In this document: positions 27,141 through 41,195 of the stretch, piece by piece
Layout: each line of letters starts with the position of its first letter
Numbering within the stretch: position 1 is the first letter of the stretch
NCBI GenBank assembly: GCA_023846275.1
Contig: CM043869.1
Span: 33,486,737-33,550,736, forward strand
Origin: Vanilla planifolia
Taxonomy: Eukaryota; Streptophyta; Magnoliopsida; Asparagales; Orchidaceae
DNA: 64,000 nucleotides
Direction: 5' to 3'
Made by a program: the position numbers and the translations under genes
The notes under the pieces: model-generated
Told to the model about the DNA's origin: nothing
Database searches by the model: none
The model's input: only the letters and a program-made list of their open reading frames with translations

Positions 27141-27383
27141 AATATCTTATCAAAGAATTAGGTCAACTTTACCCTTACTTTTTTCTGTCCTGCACACCCC
27201 TCCACCCTCTTCAAAGGAGATTTCTTCCATTCACCTCCGAATTCTCCTCCAAAGGTCCCTCCTTTAGCGTCCTACATTCATCCTGTCTAAAACTTCATCT
27301 GGGTTTCCGAGCTCTGGGTAAATTCTTCAAGCTTTGTTTTGCTTTCTATTGTGTAGAGGAGAAGACATTCCCGGGCACAGGAA

Positions 27384-29210
27384 ATGAACTGCGGAACGAC
27401 ACCGATTGATCAGCTTCTTCTTTCCTGCATGCCGAACCTCCATAGGGAGCAGCCCAAGGCACCACCGAGCTCCTTAATTAACCCATCACTGGCACCGCCA
27501 TCGGCTGCCATCTCCGGTGAGAACTCGGGCTTGATAGGCTACCCCTTGAACACAATGCCCACTAACCGCTTGATGGCATTCCCCACTGACCCTGGACTCG
27601 TCGAGAGGGCGGCGAGGTACTCCTGCTTCAGCTCCGGTACTGGCAATTACGGAGCACTTGCCACTCAATTGGGCAACATGGAAACCGTTAAGCTCTCGAG
27701 GGTGTCAAGCAGCCAATCTACTAAAGCTAAGGCAACCGCTGTGGAGAATAGGTCGCCGTCGGAGTTTGCAGAAGCAGAGTTTGGTAGCGGTCGAGAAGAA
27801 TCTTCGGTGACAGACCTTTGGCCGAGCCCCAGGGAAAGCAGTGTGAGAAAGAGGAAGGGTGTACCCAAAAGCAAAGCAAAGGTAAGAGAATTTTAGATTT
27901 GCACCAAAGTTGAGTCTTTTGAGGAGGATGTTTTAAGTTCGAGAATTTCCTTTCTATAGGTGGCCGAGGAAAATGCTGTTAATGTCAAAAAGTGCCGGCC
28001 TGCTGAGACTGGTGATGTAAAAGAAGCTCTTAAGCCTAAGGAAGAGGAAAATTTTGAGAAGGGGCAAGCAAAGAACGAGGCCATAAAACCCCCTGAACCA
28101 CCCAAGGACTACATCCATGTCAGGGCAAGAAGAGGGCAAGCCACTGACAGCCATAGCCTTGCTGAAAGAGTAATTCCTTTAAGAGCAGATCATATGTTGT
28201 GCTTCTCCTCTCCACAATCTTTTTTTTTTTTTTTTTTTTTCTTTTTACATTTCCTTTACTTTCCACAGGTCAGAAGAGAGAAGATAAGTCAGAGAATGAA
28301 GCTGCTTCAAGACCTGGTGCCAGGTTGCAACAAGGTGTGTTTAGAAATGATAGATTTAGAATTCAGAAGTTGTACAAGTTCTAAGCTTTGTTAGTGGAAA
28401 TTTACTGACAGATTACAGGGAAGGCACTCATGCTTGATGAGATTATAAACTATGTGCAGTCGCTTCAGTGTCAGGTTGAGGTAGGCCCTTTCTGCAAAAG
28501 AAAGGATCATATATGTAATCTGCCCGGTATCATAAATTTTCATTGTAGCAGTTTTTGTTGCAGTTCCTCTCCATGAAGATAGCCACTGTGAATCCTGGGC
28601 TAGCTTGCAATTTGGACAGTCTCATCTCAAAGGAGGTGAAAATTACAACCATCACCTGCTTCTGCATTTTTGTTAATTATTGTCTAAACTTGGGTTCTGT
28701 TTGCAGCCTCTTTTAAACCAACCAACTGCTTCTTTACCAAGCTCGGTTTACCCCTTAGACAATCTGCCTCTTACTTTTCCATTCGGTCACCATCACAAGG
28801 AAGGAAATACCCTTCCTTTTGGTGACACCAATGTCATGGAGACCCATTTCTCTCTGAGCCAGTACGACTCTATTCGCCAATGCATGCAACCAACTTCTCT
28901 CGATGTCTTTGGAGCTGATGCCTCTCAGGTATCAAATTGTTTACAAAGAGACGCATATCACTCTACTTTGTTCTGGGAGTTTAAGTGGGCTTGGTTTGTC
29001 TTTTAGGTAGGAAATCTGTGGGACGATGAGCTTCACACTGTTGTCAACCTGGGCTTTTTTCAGAACCAGGAGACCGGCATCTCCTCTCAAAACTTTGATG
29101 GTAACTATGTACAAATTTGGTCTGTGGGTACCAGTAAAGAAGGAAATTCTAACTTAACGTGACCTTCTACAGGACAATTGCCAACAGCAAACATGAAGGC
29201 TGAGCTCTGA
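27384..29210 (+). CDS. bHLH transcription factor, group XII (CIB1/bHLH49/bHLH62-like), 8 exons
   Basis: Predicted nuclear DNA-binding activator of 422 residues. I place the coding exons at 27384-27881, 27960-28169, 28269-28334, 28412-28480, 28564-28635, 28707-28928, 29007-29100 and 29173-29210. All junctions are GT-AG and the joined frame stays open to TGA at 29208-29210. Residues 74-82 read ERAARYSCF, a motif shared by this clade. A basic stretch [12 protein letters not shown] (155-166) could be a nuclear localisation signal. The bHLH domain spans about 217-275: the basic region carries His231, Glu235 and Arg239, the H-E-R set that recognises G-box/E-box DNA, followed by [19 protein letters not shown] and the helix-2 stretch [15 protein letters not shown]. 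The short C-terminal NMKAEL is also typical. The exon 4 acceptor was set at 28411 because it restores the family-typical CNK-ITGKA. An intron falls inside the basic region, after Arg236. Family members act in flowering, growth and light responses; the exact orthologue is not resolvable here. Confidence 0.93.
28220..28240 (+). repeat. Run of 21 T in intron 2 of the bHLH gene
   Basis: An uninterrupted T run ends 28 bases before the exon 3 acceptor (AG at 28267-28268). It extends the polypyrimidine tract of that acceptor and is likely length-variable. Confidence 0.9.
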
Positions 29211-29560
29211 TTATATTGAGCTGCTTTCAGTTCTGAAGATCTCTTTGTATATATTGGGATATCAAAGCTTTTGCGAGGCCTAGTCTTAAACTGACGATTA
29301 TAACTAGTTGTAGTCCAGTTTTATTGCGTTATGGAGTTGGTCGTTTTTAAGTATCAGGGAAGCAACCATTGAAAGATCTTCCATTCTTTAGAATACTAGC
29401 ATCCTGTGGTGCAATGGTGACTCATCGCCACAAGTAAGATGTAATGTTGTGTGTGAGAAAGAGATATGAGAGGAGGTGGTGGGTAGTAATATGGATACAA
29501 CTGTGTCCACTCTGTATTAAAGTTGACGCTATGCTACTTTCAATTCATGGAAGCTTTCTT
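29211..29560 (+). other. Probable 3' UTR and downstream flank of the bHLH gene
   Basis: Follows the TGA at 29208-29210. Composition stays richer in GC than the surroundings for about 350 bases, consistent with transcribed 3' sequence. No clear AATAAA hexamer was seen; a TATTAAA near 29515 is a weak candidate. The cleavage site is not assigned. Confidence 0.4.
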
Positions 29561-32500
29561 TTTATCCCTACCATTCTGGCCTTTTCCAAATGGTGATGCT
29601 TTTGAGTTCTGATGGTTGATTTGGTGGTCTTCCGCCCTGTTTAGCGGAATGATTTGCGCATTAGCTGTTGAAAATGACCCTGTTGAATAGATTTTCCTTT
29701 GCCATTTTTTCCTTTCTCTTGGTCCTAATGCTAACTTTTTTTATACTCATCCAACCAACACAAAAAACAAAATAGCTGATGGATACTCACTTAACTCTGA
29801 TAAACTAAATTCAACTTGAACTCTTGGAAGTATTACAAATGGCTTCCCATTGTGGGTCCGAGAATGATTCGGACTCAAAAGTTCTATTGTACACAATCTT
29901 AAGAACCCACGCATTTCAAGTTGGATGATGGCCCATTTTTAACCATTCTTGCGACAGAAATATAAAACAAAGAAAGTGTGAATGGTACATCATGTTGCTT
30001 TCATTTCAAGGTATTGTTTTGTTAGGGTTTGCCTCCTTTTCTTAGGTATGCTATTGGAAATACATTACTTATGAAAAGTATAAAAGATAATGTGTAAAAT
30101 ACATGAAAAAATTGTCTTCATAAAGTGCGGTGGTAAATTTCTATGAACAAGAAGCATGTGCAGACTGGTTTGAGAATTTATTGTGCTATTCTATATTATC
30201 TGAAAACGAAGGCCATCAAGACAAAATGTTAATATTTTTTTAGGTGCTTACTTCCTGAGCTTAGATGTTGCATTCCTTTCTATGCTGCTTCTCTTTCTCA
30301 TTGATGTCCTTGTTACTATGGTGTTGCCAATGCTCTGGAAAGGTCAGGTTATGCTTGCAAGAATTTGCTTTATAAGGTAGTCATTCTTCCTGTTGGAGAC
30401 TGGCTAATGAGCTCTTCTTGTTGACAAAACAACTGGGCATAACCTACAAATAAAAATTGAAGAAGAGAGTATTCTAGGACAAAAGGTCAAATTTAAGGAG
30501 TTGTTTGGACGATAATATTATTTGGATAATAATTGGCATCTATATGATCATTTAATGAGATATTTAAATTTATTTAAATCTTATATTAAAAAGTTTATAT
30601 CAATTTTTAGATAGATTTATATGGATTATGGATTTATATGGACTATATAAAATGATATTCACACATCCACCTATAGGGTTGTTAACTCTAAAAATGACAC
30701 AATAATGGATCCATTAATTACAACCATCAAATCTTATATAAAACTATAGAAATAATAAAAAAAATAACTAACATTAAGAAACAAATTTTATCATAGAAGA
30801 CATGTTAAATAAGGAAAAGCTTATTGGAAATATGCTGGTAAAAGTTTCTCTATCTACTAGTGGGTTACAAGTACAATTTTGAAAAAAAAGAAGGTTGATA
30901 ATTAGTGAAATTGCTTATCAATATGAGAAACAAAATAAGATGTATCAAGAAAATAGGGAGAAGAATTATTAATTTAGAATTCATATCTTCTTAAATAGAA
31001 AAATTAAATTAAATACAAAAAATACATATTATATGTATCATCATGTAATTATGTGCTTTCACATTTTTAAATTGTTTGATAGGTAGTTGAGACTATTCAT
31101 GACTATTAGAATGGTTATTATATGATTATCTTCTTGTCTTTCATCCCTTAGGATTTTATAACCTAAAAAATAAGATTAAAATCTCGATAATTGTGCACTA
31201 GTTTTAACATAATAATGAATTGTTAGCTGTATCTTGTATTTGACTTAAGATAATACATACGTAACATATATTTTATGAATCATATTTTCATAATGGTTTT
31301 GAGATATTGCACAATCATTTTGTTACAAGTGAATTAACGAATACATGTTCTTTTACTACATCACTTCCAATAAAATAGTTTAGCATTCCCTTTATTAAAA
31401 CTTGATGATATGTGCAAAAAGTTAAAATGTAACATTCTAATCTTTCATTGGGAGGTATTGTCCTAAAACAAATAGATTTTGTCTTAATTTAGGGGATCTT
31501 TTTCTTGTTTAGTCATCCATCTCAAAACTTGTCCAACTTTAGTATACTCAACCCTAAAGTTTTCATGGGATCTAAGTCCTTCACTAATTTAAAGTGTATG
31601 ACTTTACTTATAAAACTTAAGATTTGTCCTTTTGTAGTATGTGGAAGACTTTTTCATGATTATACCCCTACACCTAGAATCTTGTCAAAAGTCAATCGAT
31701 GTCTGATGGTTCCTCACTTGAGGATATTAATCAGTGATCACTTCTTTCTCTCTTTTAGTCTTAGGTGTTATAGGCTGACTAGCTTCCACTTAGTTCACCC
31801 TTGAACCACATCATAACATAGCCCCTATGTGAAAGGTAAAACTTAATTAATTCAGGACAATATCTCACTAATGAAAATTGGGATATTAAAAAAAATTATC
31901 AAGCAACATTAAGTACATAAAAATCTTCATATTAAAGTTAACTAGGCAAGAGTGACTATAAAAACATATCTCAATCTATTTTTTGGTATGCAAGCCTCAG
32001 ATGTTATTTACAAACATCACATGTACCTAAGCAAATATTTGCATGCTTTCTAAATACATATAGAATACAAATCATAAAAACATCTTATACAATACACCTT
32101 TGATAATTATTAATAATTCCAGGAAACTCTTAATAATTCTAATAGATTTTTGAAAAATATAAATCATATACTAATAGTTTTCTTATGAAGAATTTTTTCT
32201 AATGATATACTCAAACTATAATTTTGTGATACTTTATAAATTGGCACACTTTTTGAGACAACTACATATTTTAAATGCACATTTAAGAATCATCTAATTA
32301 TCTTTGCATACATCTAAATACTAATATCATGTATTTAAATACATATATTTATTAAAATTTTTGGCTATTATAATCTCTTTATCTTGTGATCATTTCATCC
32401 CAAAATTTTATAATAGTCTTGGATACTTGCATTTCATATTAGCTTTAATTTCTCATGTTACTTCTCTTTTAATATGATTATTCTAAAACACTTTGATTAT

Positions 32501-33949
32501 GGGAGTTAAGTTATTACTCTATACATCATCTCATTCATCCATAATTTTTTTTTAGTCACTCTCAATATATAACATGTTTAGTTGAAACTTTATTTCTTTT
32601 GAGCTATATTAGATGACATGAGATGGCTTAAGAACATTATTTTGTAATGAAGAAATGTGAAATATATTATGAATTTCAACCAATTATCAACGTAAAACCA
32701 ATCTATATGCAATTTAACTTTCTCTAAAATTTGAAATCTTTCTAGATGGAGAAGCAAGTGTGTAGAAAGAAAAAAGGATAGAAATGAAAACTTGAGAGTA
32801 AGAGTTGCTATGAACAACTAGAGGAAGCTGCTACATCAAGAAAAATAAAGTAAAATTAGAGCAACTATAATAAGGAGGTAGTGGAAACCTTGGGGAAAAA
32901 CATTTGAAAGTTTTGAAACAACTATAACATGAAGAGGCCTTGTAGGATATGGTTTTGAAGGTATTATTCTTTCATTTGACTTCTTATCAGCCATCTATTA
33001 CTTTTTTTAAAGTTGATTTCACCTTAGAATGGAATTAGGAATAAAAAAGAAACAATTATAACATCATTTCCCATAATTCAAGTACAACATATTAAGTATA
33101 AGATGTACATTTTGTTGTTTGATGTATAACACGTCAGGTGAGAAATATAGTGTGTTGGCATCGATGTATCTTATTTAAGAAAAGAAAAAAAGTGGTTCTA
33201 GCAGCCATTTACCCAAGATATGTTTACCTTACATCCAAATTTAACATAAAATACATCCTACAAGTATACAATACATTAAAGCCAAGGTTGTTGCTAGGAA
33301 AGTCTTCTCGTAAGACAAGTGGGGTGAATTGTATTTCATAAAAACTTGATATAGTAAGCTTAGATCAAATTAAGTGATAATATTGTTAATTTTAACTAAA
33401 TTAAACATTACTTTTAAAGGAACCTCTTGGATGCTTCTCAAAGAGACTGTGTTTTCATAATAAAAAAAGAAAATAAAAATTTTCAGATGATTTAGCAAAC
33501 ACACATGCCTACCTCCACCTTCGACTATGAAAGACTAATCTTACTAATAAACTAACATGTTTTGTCTAAAAATGAGTTAAACATCCAACACACAAGATCC
33601 ACAAGGATCATAAAGTATCCCAAAAGAGATATACAAAAGGTTGCTTATAGCAACCATAATAAAACAACAAATATACAAGCAAAATAAATATAGCTTTTTG
33701 ATAATCAATCTTCTACAACAAAAGATATAACTAGTGAAAATCTCTAGTAGCATGCTCCATAATAATGTGCAAGGATGCTACTAATTGAAAATTAAAAGAA
33801 GGATAAAGGATTTGAGAGCATAATAGATTCAATTAGTGTCTAATAGATTTGATATAATGTAGCTTTTTCAACCTAATAAGAATGATGAGAATGATCTCTT
33901 AGATTGGATATTTTTGCATTAGATTTTTCTCTCAAGGTTTAATCCTCGA
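29561..33949. other. Intergenic DNA downstream of the bHLH gene
   Basis: No supportable gene. At 30240-30380 one + strand frame stays open for about 57 codons and is hydrophobic, without a start context or known motif. At 31440-31830 composition is less AT-rich and a 99-codon frame is open (31505-31804), also unrecognised; the stretch may be a degraded LTR. The rest is plain AT-rich sequence. Confidence 0.4.
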
Positions 33950-34650
33950 TTTATAAGCAAAGGATATTAAAATGATCAAATATGATAGTACTAACAATTG
34001 AACAACCACTATAACTATTTCTTAAAAATGTTGAATTAGTTATTATAGGTTTTCAACATTGATCATATTGTATAACAAACTGGATCATATTATATAATGA
34101 TATAAAAATATGTTATTTGGATAATACAATAATTTTTTTTTTGCTTTATAAAATCCTCTACTTTAGTTACAATAGTGGTAAGTTCATATATTTGACTTGA
34201 TCGTACTTTTACGATGAAATAATGCCATATTGTGAATGCTCAAGAGTTGGTCTAAAAGTTGAATGTACTATACAATGATAATTATCATATCATATGAAGT
34301 TTTCAAGATTTTTATTTTACTCGTTTTTTAATTTTTTAATTATTTATATTATATCATAACATGCTATCATATTGTATAAAATTCTTAATTTTTATCTTTT
34401 TTTTTTATAATAACCTAAATAAAAGGATGATTATATTATATGATAATATGTATCATACCATATGAATATTTTTGTGTTATAACTTCAAAAATTTTCTAAC
34501 TTTTATTTAGGAGTAAATTGATACTATAATTCAATCATATCTTATGATATGAAGGATAATATTATATAATGTAATAAAACTCTGAGGATTACATTCAATC
34601 AAATTATTTTATTTTCTCTTATATATTAAGTTTTAATATTAATCATATTA
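33950..34650. repeat. ATCATA/TATGAT-dense block 2
   Basis: Repeated ATCATATTGTATAA, ATCATATTATATAATG, ATCATATCATATGAAG, ATGATAATATG and ATCATACCATATG elements, many of them near-palindromic, separated by short A/T spacers. Confidence 0.45.
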
Positions 34651-37539
34651 TAAATTAGATATATTGTACCTACAATGAATGTGACTTTAACTTATTTAAA
34701 ATTTTAAATTTTCTTTTCACATTCATCTAGATTATTAATTCTTAATTGATGAAAAGATTTCACAAATTATAAGTGAACACAAAAGATGATTTATGATAAA
34801 ATATAAAGTTAGTTTGAATAATAATGAGATCATAGACCTACAAGTAAATATTACATAAGTCTTAACAATCTAAACATACCAAAAAAAAATACAAGAATAT
34901 TCATGATGACTGTTATACCTTAAGTGCAAGTTCTTCTATTGATTGAACAGCTATATAAAGAATATATTTGATGATGTCCTATGGTGGTATGTATATCATC
35001 ACATCTTGAATGATCATCATCCTATACTCTTTTTGAGACATCATGTCAAACAACATATTAGTAAACATAATCACACAATTTTGGTTTCATCAAATTCTCA
35101 TAAAGGCCATAAGGTTAATATTTATTGTACGTTAAGAGGGAGGAATGAAGAAATAAAGGGAAAAATGAAGCTTTGAGCAAAATAAGTATTTATGGATTTT
35201 TTATGCATAGCAAAATAACCATTTTTATATAAATTATGTTTCATTTACTTATTTAACAAGTGAAAGATGAAAGAAAAGTGGTAAAAAAAATTATCCCAAA
35301 GAAATCAGGTAAGTAAATTAAAGTAATTATGATATAAATATAGTATTATTATTATATATATTTAAAATGCATTGATTTAATATAAGCATAATAACACAAC
35401 ATCAAATTATCATATATATGTATGCATGAATTCAGGCATGCATGTTTGTATATACTAACCTTATATTACATGTTATTAATACTATGTGATGTATGCAAAA
35501 AAATGAAGCATATGAATTTGAATATTGAATTTAATTACTATAAGTACCCCAAAAAAATAAAATGAGAAAGTGTAAAAGAAAGGAAAAAGAAAAAGAATGG
35601 ACACTGAGATCAAGTTCCAAGTGCTTGATGATATAATTTGTGATTTGGGTCTTAATTTTTCACCTTTACCAAATCCAATGAGATTCACAATAAGAAAGAA
35701 CATGCTTACCTTCTTAAAATTTAATACTTTTATGATTTGCATTAAAATAATTATTTTGCTTATCTTGAAAAGTATGAATTCTTTCTCTCTTTTGTTTTTA
35801 ATAAGAGACTTCTTTAAGCTTAAAATACTCAAAGAAAATGATCACATTAATTAGTTATCAAATTTAGAAAGCCTTAAGAGCTCAAGAAAGTTGATAGATC
35901 ATCCTAAGCATAATCCTTCAAGGAAAATACTATATCATGTGTACCACTTTCCTTGATTATGAAATATGCATATGTTAACATCAACTTTTGATTTTGCATA
36001 GCTATGCCAACATTGTGTTGAAAAATTATATTATCAAAACAATTATAACCAAATAATGGATTCTAAAAGAAAATATGTGATGATAAAATGGAAAATATAA
36101 ACAATACTATTTGTTTAAAATAGATAATGCTACAACTATTTAATACAAAGCATTTGGTCCGCACTAGACACTATGTGGGTGTGAATTACAGTTTTAAAAC
36201 TTTTGTAATGTGATCCAAGTCTTTTATTTTCAACTTCCAAATTCACATCAATGCAATAGATTAAAGTATTCAACAAGTAATTCAAAAGTACAAATTGCAA
36301 AAGATATGATAAGAAAAAGATAAAATCAACTTAAAATGGTTCTACTTTTACCTAATGAGTCTATACCCACCCTTGAGCCAACTAAGTTGAGCATAATCCT
36401 TTAATTCCCTCATTTATTTTATGAGATTGATAAGAAAAGGATAAAATTATAGTTAGTAAAAAGTATTTTACTTTTGTGCTTTTTCAATAGACCAACCATA
36501 ATCATAACTAAATCCTTAAGGTTTTTACTTGACTCAACTACAAACAACTTATTGTATCTTTTCAAAGGCCAAAACCCTAATCTCTCCATATTTTCAACAC
36601 TTGAAAATGGACATTTCTCTCTATTGAGCTTATGAGGCTGAAGATCATAAAACAAAGTTTATATTAACTAATACTTGTTTAAAGTTGTTGAGAATTTATA
36701 ATTATTATTAATAAAGGAAGAAAATATTGGTGTTGGATTAAGGAGCATATCCTTGTAGTGGATTGAAGCTTGGTTTTGTGATTGCTCAAAGAATTGGCTC
36801 ATTTGGGAGTTGAGTGGACAACCTCTTTAGGGGTTGGCTAAAACATTTGGAGATGCTCTTTTACTATGTTACCTTATAGAATGTCAAACATTTTTCTTTT
36901 ATGTGATGACGCTTAAGATTGTATTTAAATATCTTTACACATACTTGCATATAGGTTGGAATATCTCATCATGTGTTATAACATTCTTAAGTTACATAAA
37001 TATTATTTAATATTATTAAAAAGAATGCTAAACTTAAAGAAATCTAAGTAATTAAAGAAAATCTATTGACATTAAGCTAATCATTTCACTAGTTGTATGA
37101 TCGTATAATATAATATTAGTTATCATATTTATACTTTTTAGTTTTGTGACTTAACTATAACTATAACAATTCTAATTTTTGTAAGAAGAGAAGACTATAA
37201 TAGCCCTCATTTTATCTCAATCAAAACAAAATCAATTCTAGAGTCAAGCCAAGGAAATTTGATCAGTTGTGGTTGAACTTGGTCAAATTAATTTTTTTAA
37301 AAATATTATTTACATATATAAATATTAAAATAATAATAAAATTTTAAAGAGCGTGACATAAACTCAAGTTTGGTTAAAAACATTATTTGAGGTATCAACA
37401 ATAAGAGTTCTCAGAGAAAAGTCTAGTGATATTGAGTTTGTAACTTTTACAAACCTAAAAAATTTATAGTAAATTTTTAAAAATTTAATTATATTATACT
37501 TTTGAAAATTTCACTTAGGGAATTCTACAATTTTTAAAA
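34651..37539. other. AT-rich intergenic DNA, no gene
   Basis: Overlapping open frames near 35480-35850 on both strands are not supported by any motif. Nothing else recognised. Confidence 0.45.
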
Positions 37540-38260
37540 TTTTGGCTTAAGTCAAACCCAATTGACAGAAGATAGATTTACAATGAAGAACAAATCAACT
37601 ATGACTGTCGCAAGTCTTTAATTTTGAAAATATTGGTGCAATTATAATTGGTTTGATAGAAGATAGGTTTGAAATTAATGACATATTGAAGGGGCAAACT
37701 GTTAATTTTAGAGATTATGGCTTCTAGCATCTTCTAATGACCATTTGACACGATGATAGAAGTGCATTTTGGTAACAATTATTTAGCCAAAATAAATGTG
37801 ATAAAAATAATTAATTAAATGAATTATTTTTCTAATGTGTAATTGCATAATCCAATCAGACACTAGTTATTCCCTAATTTCACAAATTATTTATTAAGAA
37901 GCTTATAAAAGTTGATAGAGAGATTTGATTCTTGTCTTTATGTGAGGTTGCTGAAAGCTCAAGTGTGTGGAGACTATAGGAGGGCTAAGTAATAACACCG
38001 AGAATTGCTTGGAGGAGGTGAGCCGGTGAGATTGTCGTTACCATGCTACAGTTTTTGACAAGTAGAGAAAAAGAAGAATCACAAGTAGATGAAAAACCAT
38101 AAGAAAAAGGGAGGTGAAGTTATGGGACCTTTGGGAAATCTTGCTAAAATTAAAGGAGGAGGTTGAAAGAAAGAGAATGCGAAGAAGAAAGATAACATCA
38201 AAAAAATAACAAAGTCAAGCAATAGCTACGTATGAAGAGGTAAGAAGTTAAGTAATTATT
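37540..38260 (+). mobile_element. LTR-like segment with TATA box
   Basis: TTATAAAAG at about 37903-37911 is followed by GAGGTTGCTGAAAGCTCAAG, GTGTGGAGACTATAGGAGGG and, near 38015, GGAGGTGAGCCGGTGAG. Then comes a purine-rich run to 38240. The sudden promoter-like order and raised GC resemble the U3-R-U5 of a Ty3/gypsy-type LTR. No end motif, primer-binding site or polyprotein was found, so this is a resemblance only. Confidence 0.3.
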
Positions 38261-38379
38261 TGTTAAACTCCTTTTAGTTTAAGTATATAATAACATGATC
38301 CTATTCAAGTTTAAGAATTATATATAAAATTATTTAGATGCAACTTGAGGTGAATTGGATGTGTTTTGAAGTAAAACTA

Positions 38380-39780
38380 AGATGCTCGAGTTAAGAAACC
38401 TAGTTACTAATGTGTACAGTAAAACTACATTGTATGATATAATCAACTAAAAATTTGATAAGAATATGAGTCATAAGACTATGATGATGGGTCACATAAG
38501 ATCTTTGAAGAGATCATATTAAGACAATATCATTGATTGTATTAGTACAAGGAGAATTAAACTACAATTAAGCTGTTGGGTTCATCACATGAGAACAATA
38601 TGATTATCATACTTATACGATGGGTTGAGTTATAGGGTTCACCACACAAATGCAATATAGATATTAGTCAAGTACAATGTGGTTAAGAAAAAATGTGCAA
38701 TCATGCTAGTATGATTATGGATATTATACTAGATGATCATTTAGAAGGTTAAAGATGAAGAGTTGATTAAGTTGAGTTTATGATCATATTAGTATGATAT
38801 TAGTTGATCTTACTGAATGATTAGTTTGAATTTAAGTAAGAGAATATTTGATTAAGTATGAAAGATCATACTGATCTAATATATATAATCGTAAGATACA
38901 ATGGTTTGGATTCCAATTAATAATAAGATTGTATGATAAGAATTATACTAGGTGATGAGCAGAAAAGTCAATAAATTGAATTGTATGATACTATATTTAT
39001 ATCATATAAGTATGATCGATGGATGAGTTAGTAGACTGATGAGTAAAAAAATAAGAATCATTTAGTATGATGTGATTAATCGTATTGTATAATCATGAAG
39101 GAATAACAATGTACAATCAATCGGGAAGCTAGATAGCATTAGTACAATTCACTGAACTTTATTATAAAATCAAGTTAGAAGTTGACTTCAGGCATCAAAA
39201 GAGTTAGTTATAGGGATTGCATAGAGGAGCTTATATTTAATATCATATAGTATGACATAATTGATCATACTACACAATCAATCAAAGCTATAGATAAAAT
39301 GACTAAGTTTGGAGTGAGAAGAGGCTGCAGTCAAATTTTTACATTATGAAACATCACATGTTGTGATAGTTTGGTGATATATTAAAAGTAAAAACAAGCA
39401 GTATGATCAAGGGGATTGTACTATGCAAAGGAACAACTATTTGATTATAAAATATGATAATAATATTATAATAATATAATTGGTTAACAAAGGAGCAAGA
39501 TGAAGAGAATAAGAATCATATAATATAATGTTATAGATTATATTGGCTAATCATTAAGTAATATAAATTATGTTAAAGAAGGACATGATCATATGGTATG
39601 ATCCTAATGATCATAAAGTACGTTCAAAAGTGATAAGAATAATAAAGCACTAGTTTTGAGGATCAAATGATACAATCAGGTGATAAATATGCTTATTTAT
39701 TTATCTGAACATATAATATTATAGGAACCATACAAGTATGATATATGAAAGTAACTTAAGTGTTTAGAAGAAATAAATGA
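38380..39780. repeat. ATCATA/TATGAT-dense block 3
   Basis: The longest of the four blocks. TATGAT, ATCATA, GTATGATC and related short inverted pairs recur through 1.4 kb, often as imperfect palindromes such as ATCATATAGTATGA (about 39243). It directly follows the LTR-like segment and may be part of the same element. Confidence 0.5.
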
Positions 39781-40539
39781 TCTTAATTATTTATTAAACA
39801 AATGACATGAGATATATGTTGACCATTGCTTATACATGATATTGTTGAAATTCAAAGAAGAATTGATGTTGGAAAAAGAATTAAACACTTGAATAGAAGT
39901 AGGTAAACCTAATAATTGTCATGTAAATATGCTAGTAAATTATTTTATATATTATTTATATGACATTCTTTTCATATTCTCATTGGTTAAAACATCAAGA
40001 ATATTAGAATGATTTCTATGCAAATCTGATAATAGATTGATTATTTTCTTACATTATTATATTTTTATATCACTTTGTTATCAGACATCTTATTCATGTG
40101 TTATTCTATTATGATATTATATAACAAGGATATTAACAAGTAATATAATGGGAAATTTTATAATTTAATTAATAAAGAAATGATTTAGGATGTGATTATT
40201 TTGTATGCTTAATTATTAATTAAGAAAATAGAATGTAAGGATTTGTATGATCTTAAATATATTATTCTCAAATATTTTTAGACTATATTATGATCTTACA
40301 TACTACAAATATACATGATATAAGAAAACAATAGCCTAGGACTAAGATACACATTTATATCTATATAGTTAAACTATCTATAATATAAAGGGAGGATAAC
40401 TTAGAGCTTTTACATTATATGTATATCTACATAATTTTATAATATATAATATAAGATGAGGATAATTATAGTCATTACCTTAACTTTAACCATTGATACA
40501 ATGATAAGGATATAAATAAGAATGTTTTTTGAATAGTAG
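39781..40539. other. AT-rich intergenic DNA, no gene
   Basis: Nothing recognised on either strand. Confidence 0.5.
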
Positions 40540-41195
40540 AGGATAATGATATACAAAGGCTAAAACAATTGAAGGCTAAAAAGGAGAATCTCATTCATAC
40601 ATTTTAGCTAGTGTATTTCCAGCACTAATTGCAATATGTTTCTACTATAAATCATTTCACTTACTTTGAATCTTCATTGGTAACATCTTTCACATTTCAT
40701 ATAGTTATTATGCTACTCTTTCTTAAGGGATAAAGTTATATGTTTGTTGTACCAAGAAATTTTCAAGTGCTATATTCATTTTTCTTTTAGTTATTGTAAC
40801 TCATTTGAGTTGTGGTGTACTATTATTGGCTTAGTCAAAATAAAGTGATATTTAGAACATTTACTTTTATTAACTATAATGAAAAGGAGTGGTTTTTAGT
40901 GGAAGCCTAATTGGGTAGATAGGGGGTGGATATTAGTATGGGTTTGGTTGAACAACCTAAAAGACTTATGTTACTTCTTTTACTTATTTCAATTTTATCC
41001 ACTTGCCTATCATATAAAGGTTTTTGAAAACTAAACAACCTTTTGTTCAAAGTTGTTTAACATCATTCAACATCTTTGAAACATGTTTATTAATTCACAT
41101 TTGTATTTATAATTATTTTAAAGAGCTTTAAGTGATTTGATAAAGTTTTTATCATTACACAATTCAACCCTCTATTATGGCATTCTATCCTCATT
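40540..41195 (+). mobile_element. Copia LTR-like fragment
   Basis: At 40924-40960 GGGTGGATATTAGTATGGG is followed by TTTGGTTGAACAACC, and then by a pyrimidine-rich stretch of CTT/ATTT runs. At 41160-41190 the text reads CAATTCAACCCTCTATTATG, then GCATTC. This is the usual closing sequence of one large group of plant copia LTRs (CAATTCACCCCCCTCT...GCATTCC). The left end and a partner LTR were not found; it may be a solo or truncated LTR. Confidence 0.5.

Larger units (their letters stand above)
26960..27383 (+). promoter_or_regulatory. Probable proximal promoter and 5' leader of the bHLH gene
   Basis: Base composition rises from AT-rich intergenic DNA into a pyrimidine-rich tract with a repeated CTCCCT hexamer at about 27000-27034. 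Such tracts are common in plant core promoters and leaders. No convincing TATA box was found, so the transcription start is not assigned. Further upstream, near 26786, TTACGTGTT contains an ACGT core of ABRE type. This is a position-based inference; the tract itself is seen directly. Confidence 0.5.

Noticed and set aside
28199..28394. Open frames running through bHLH intron 2
   Set aside because: They arise from the T run and from reading through splice sites; the spliced frame restores the family sequence.
31505..31804. 99-codon + strand open frame
   Set aside because: No recognised motif, and its neighbourhood looks like degraded repeat sequence.
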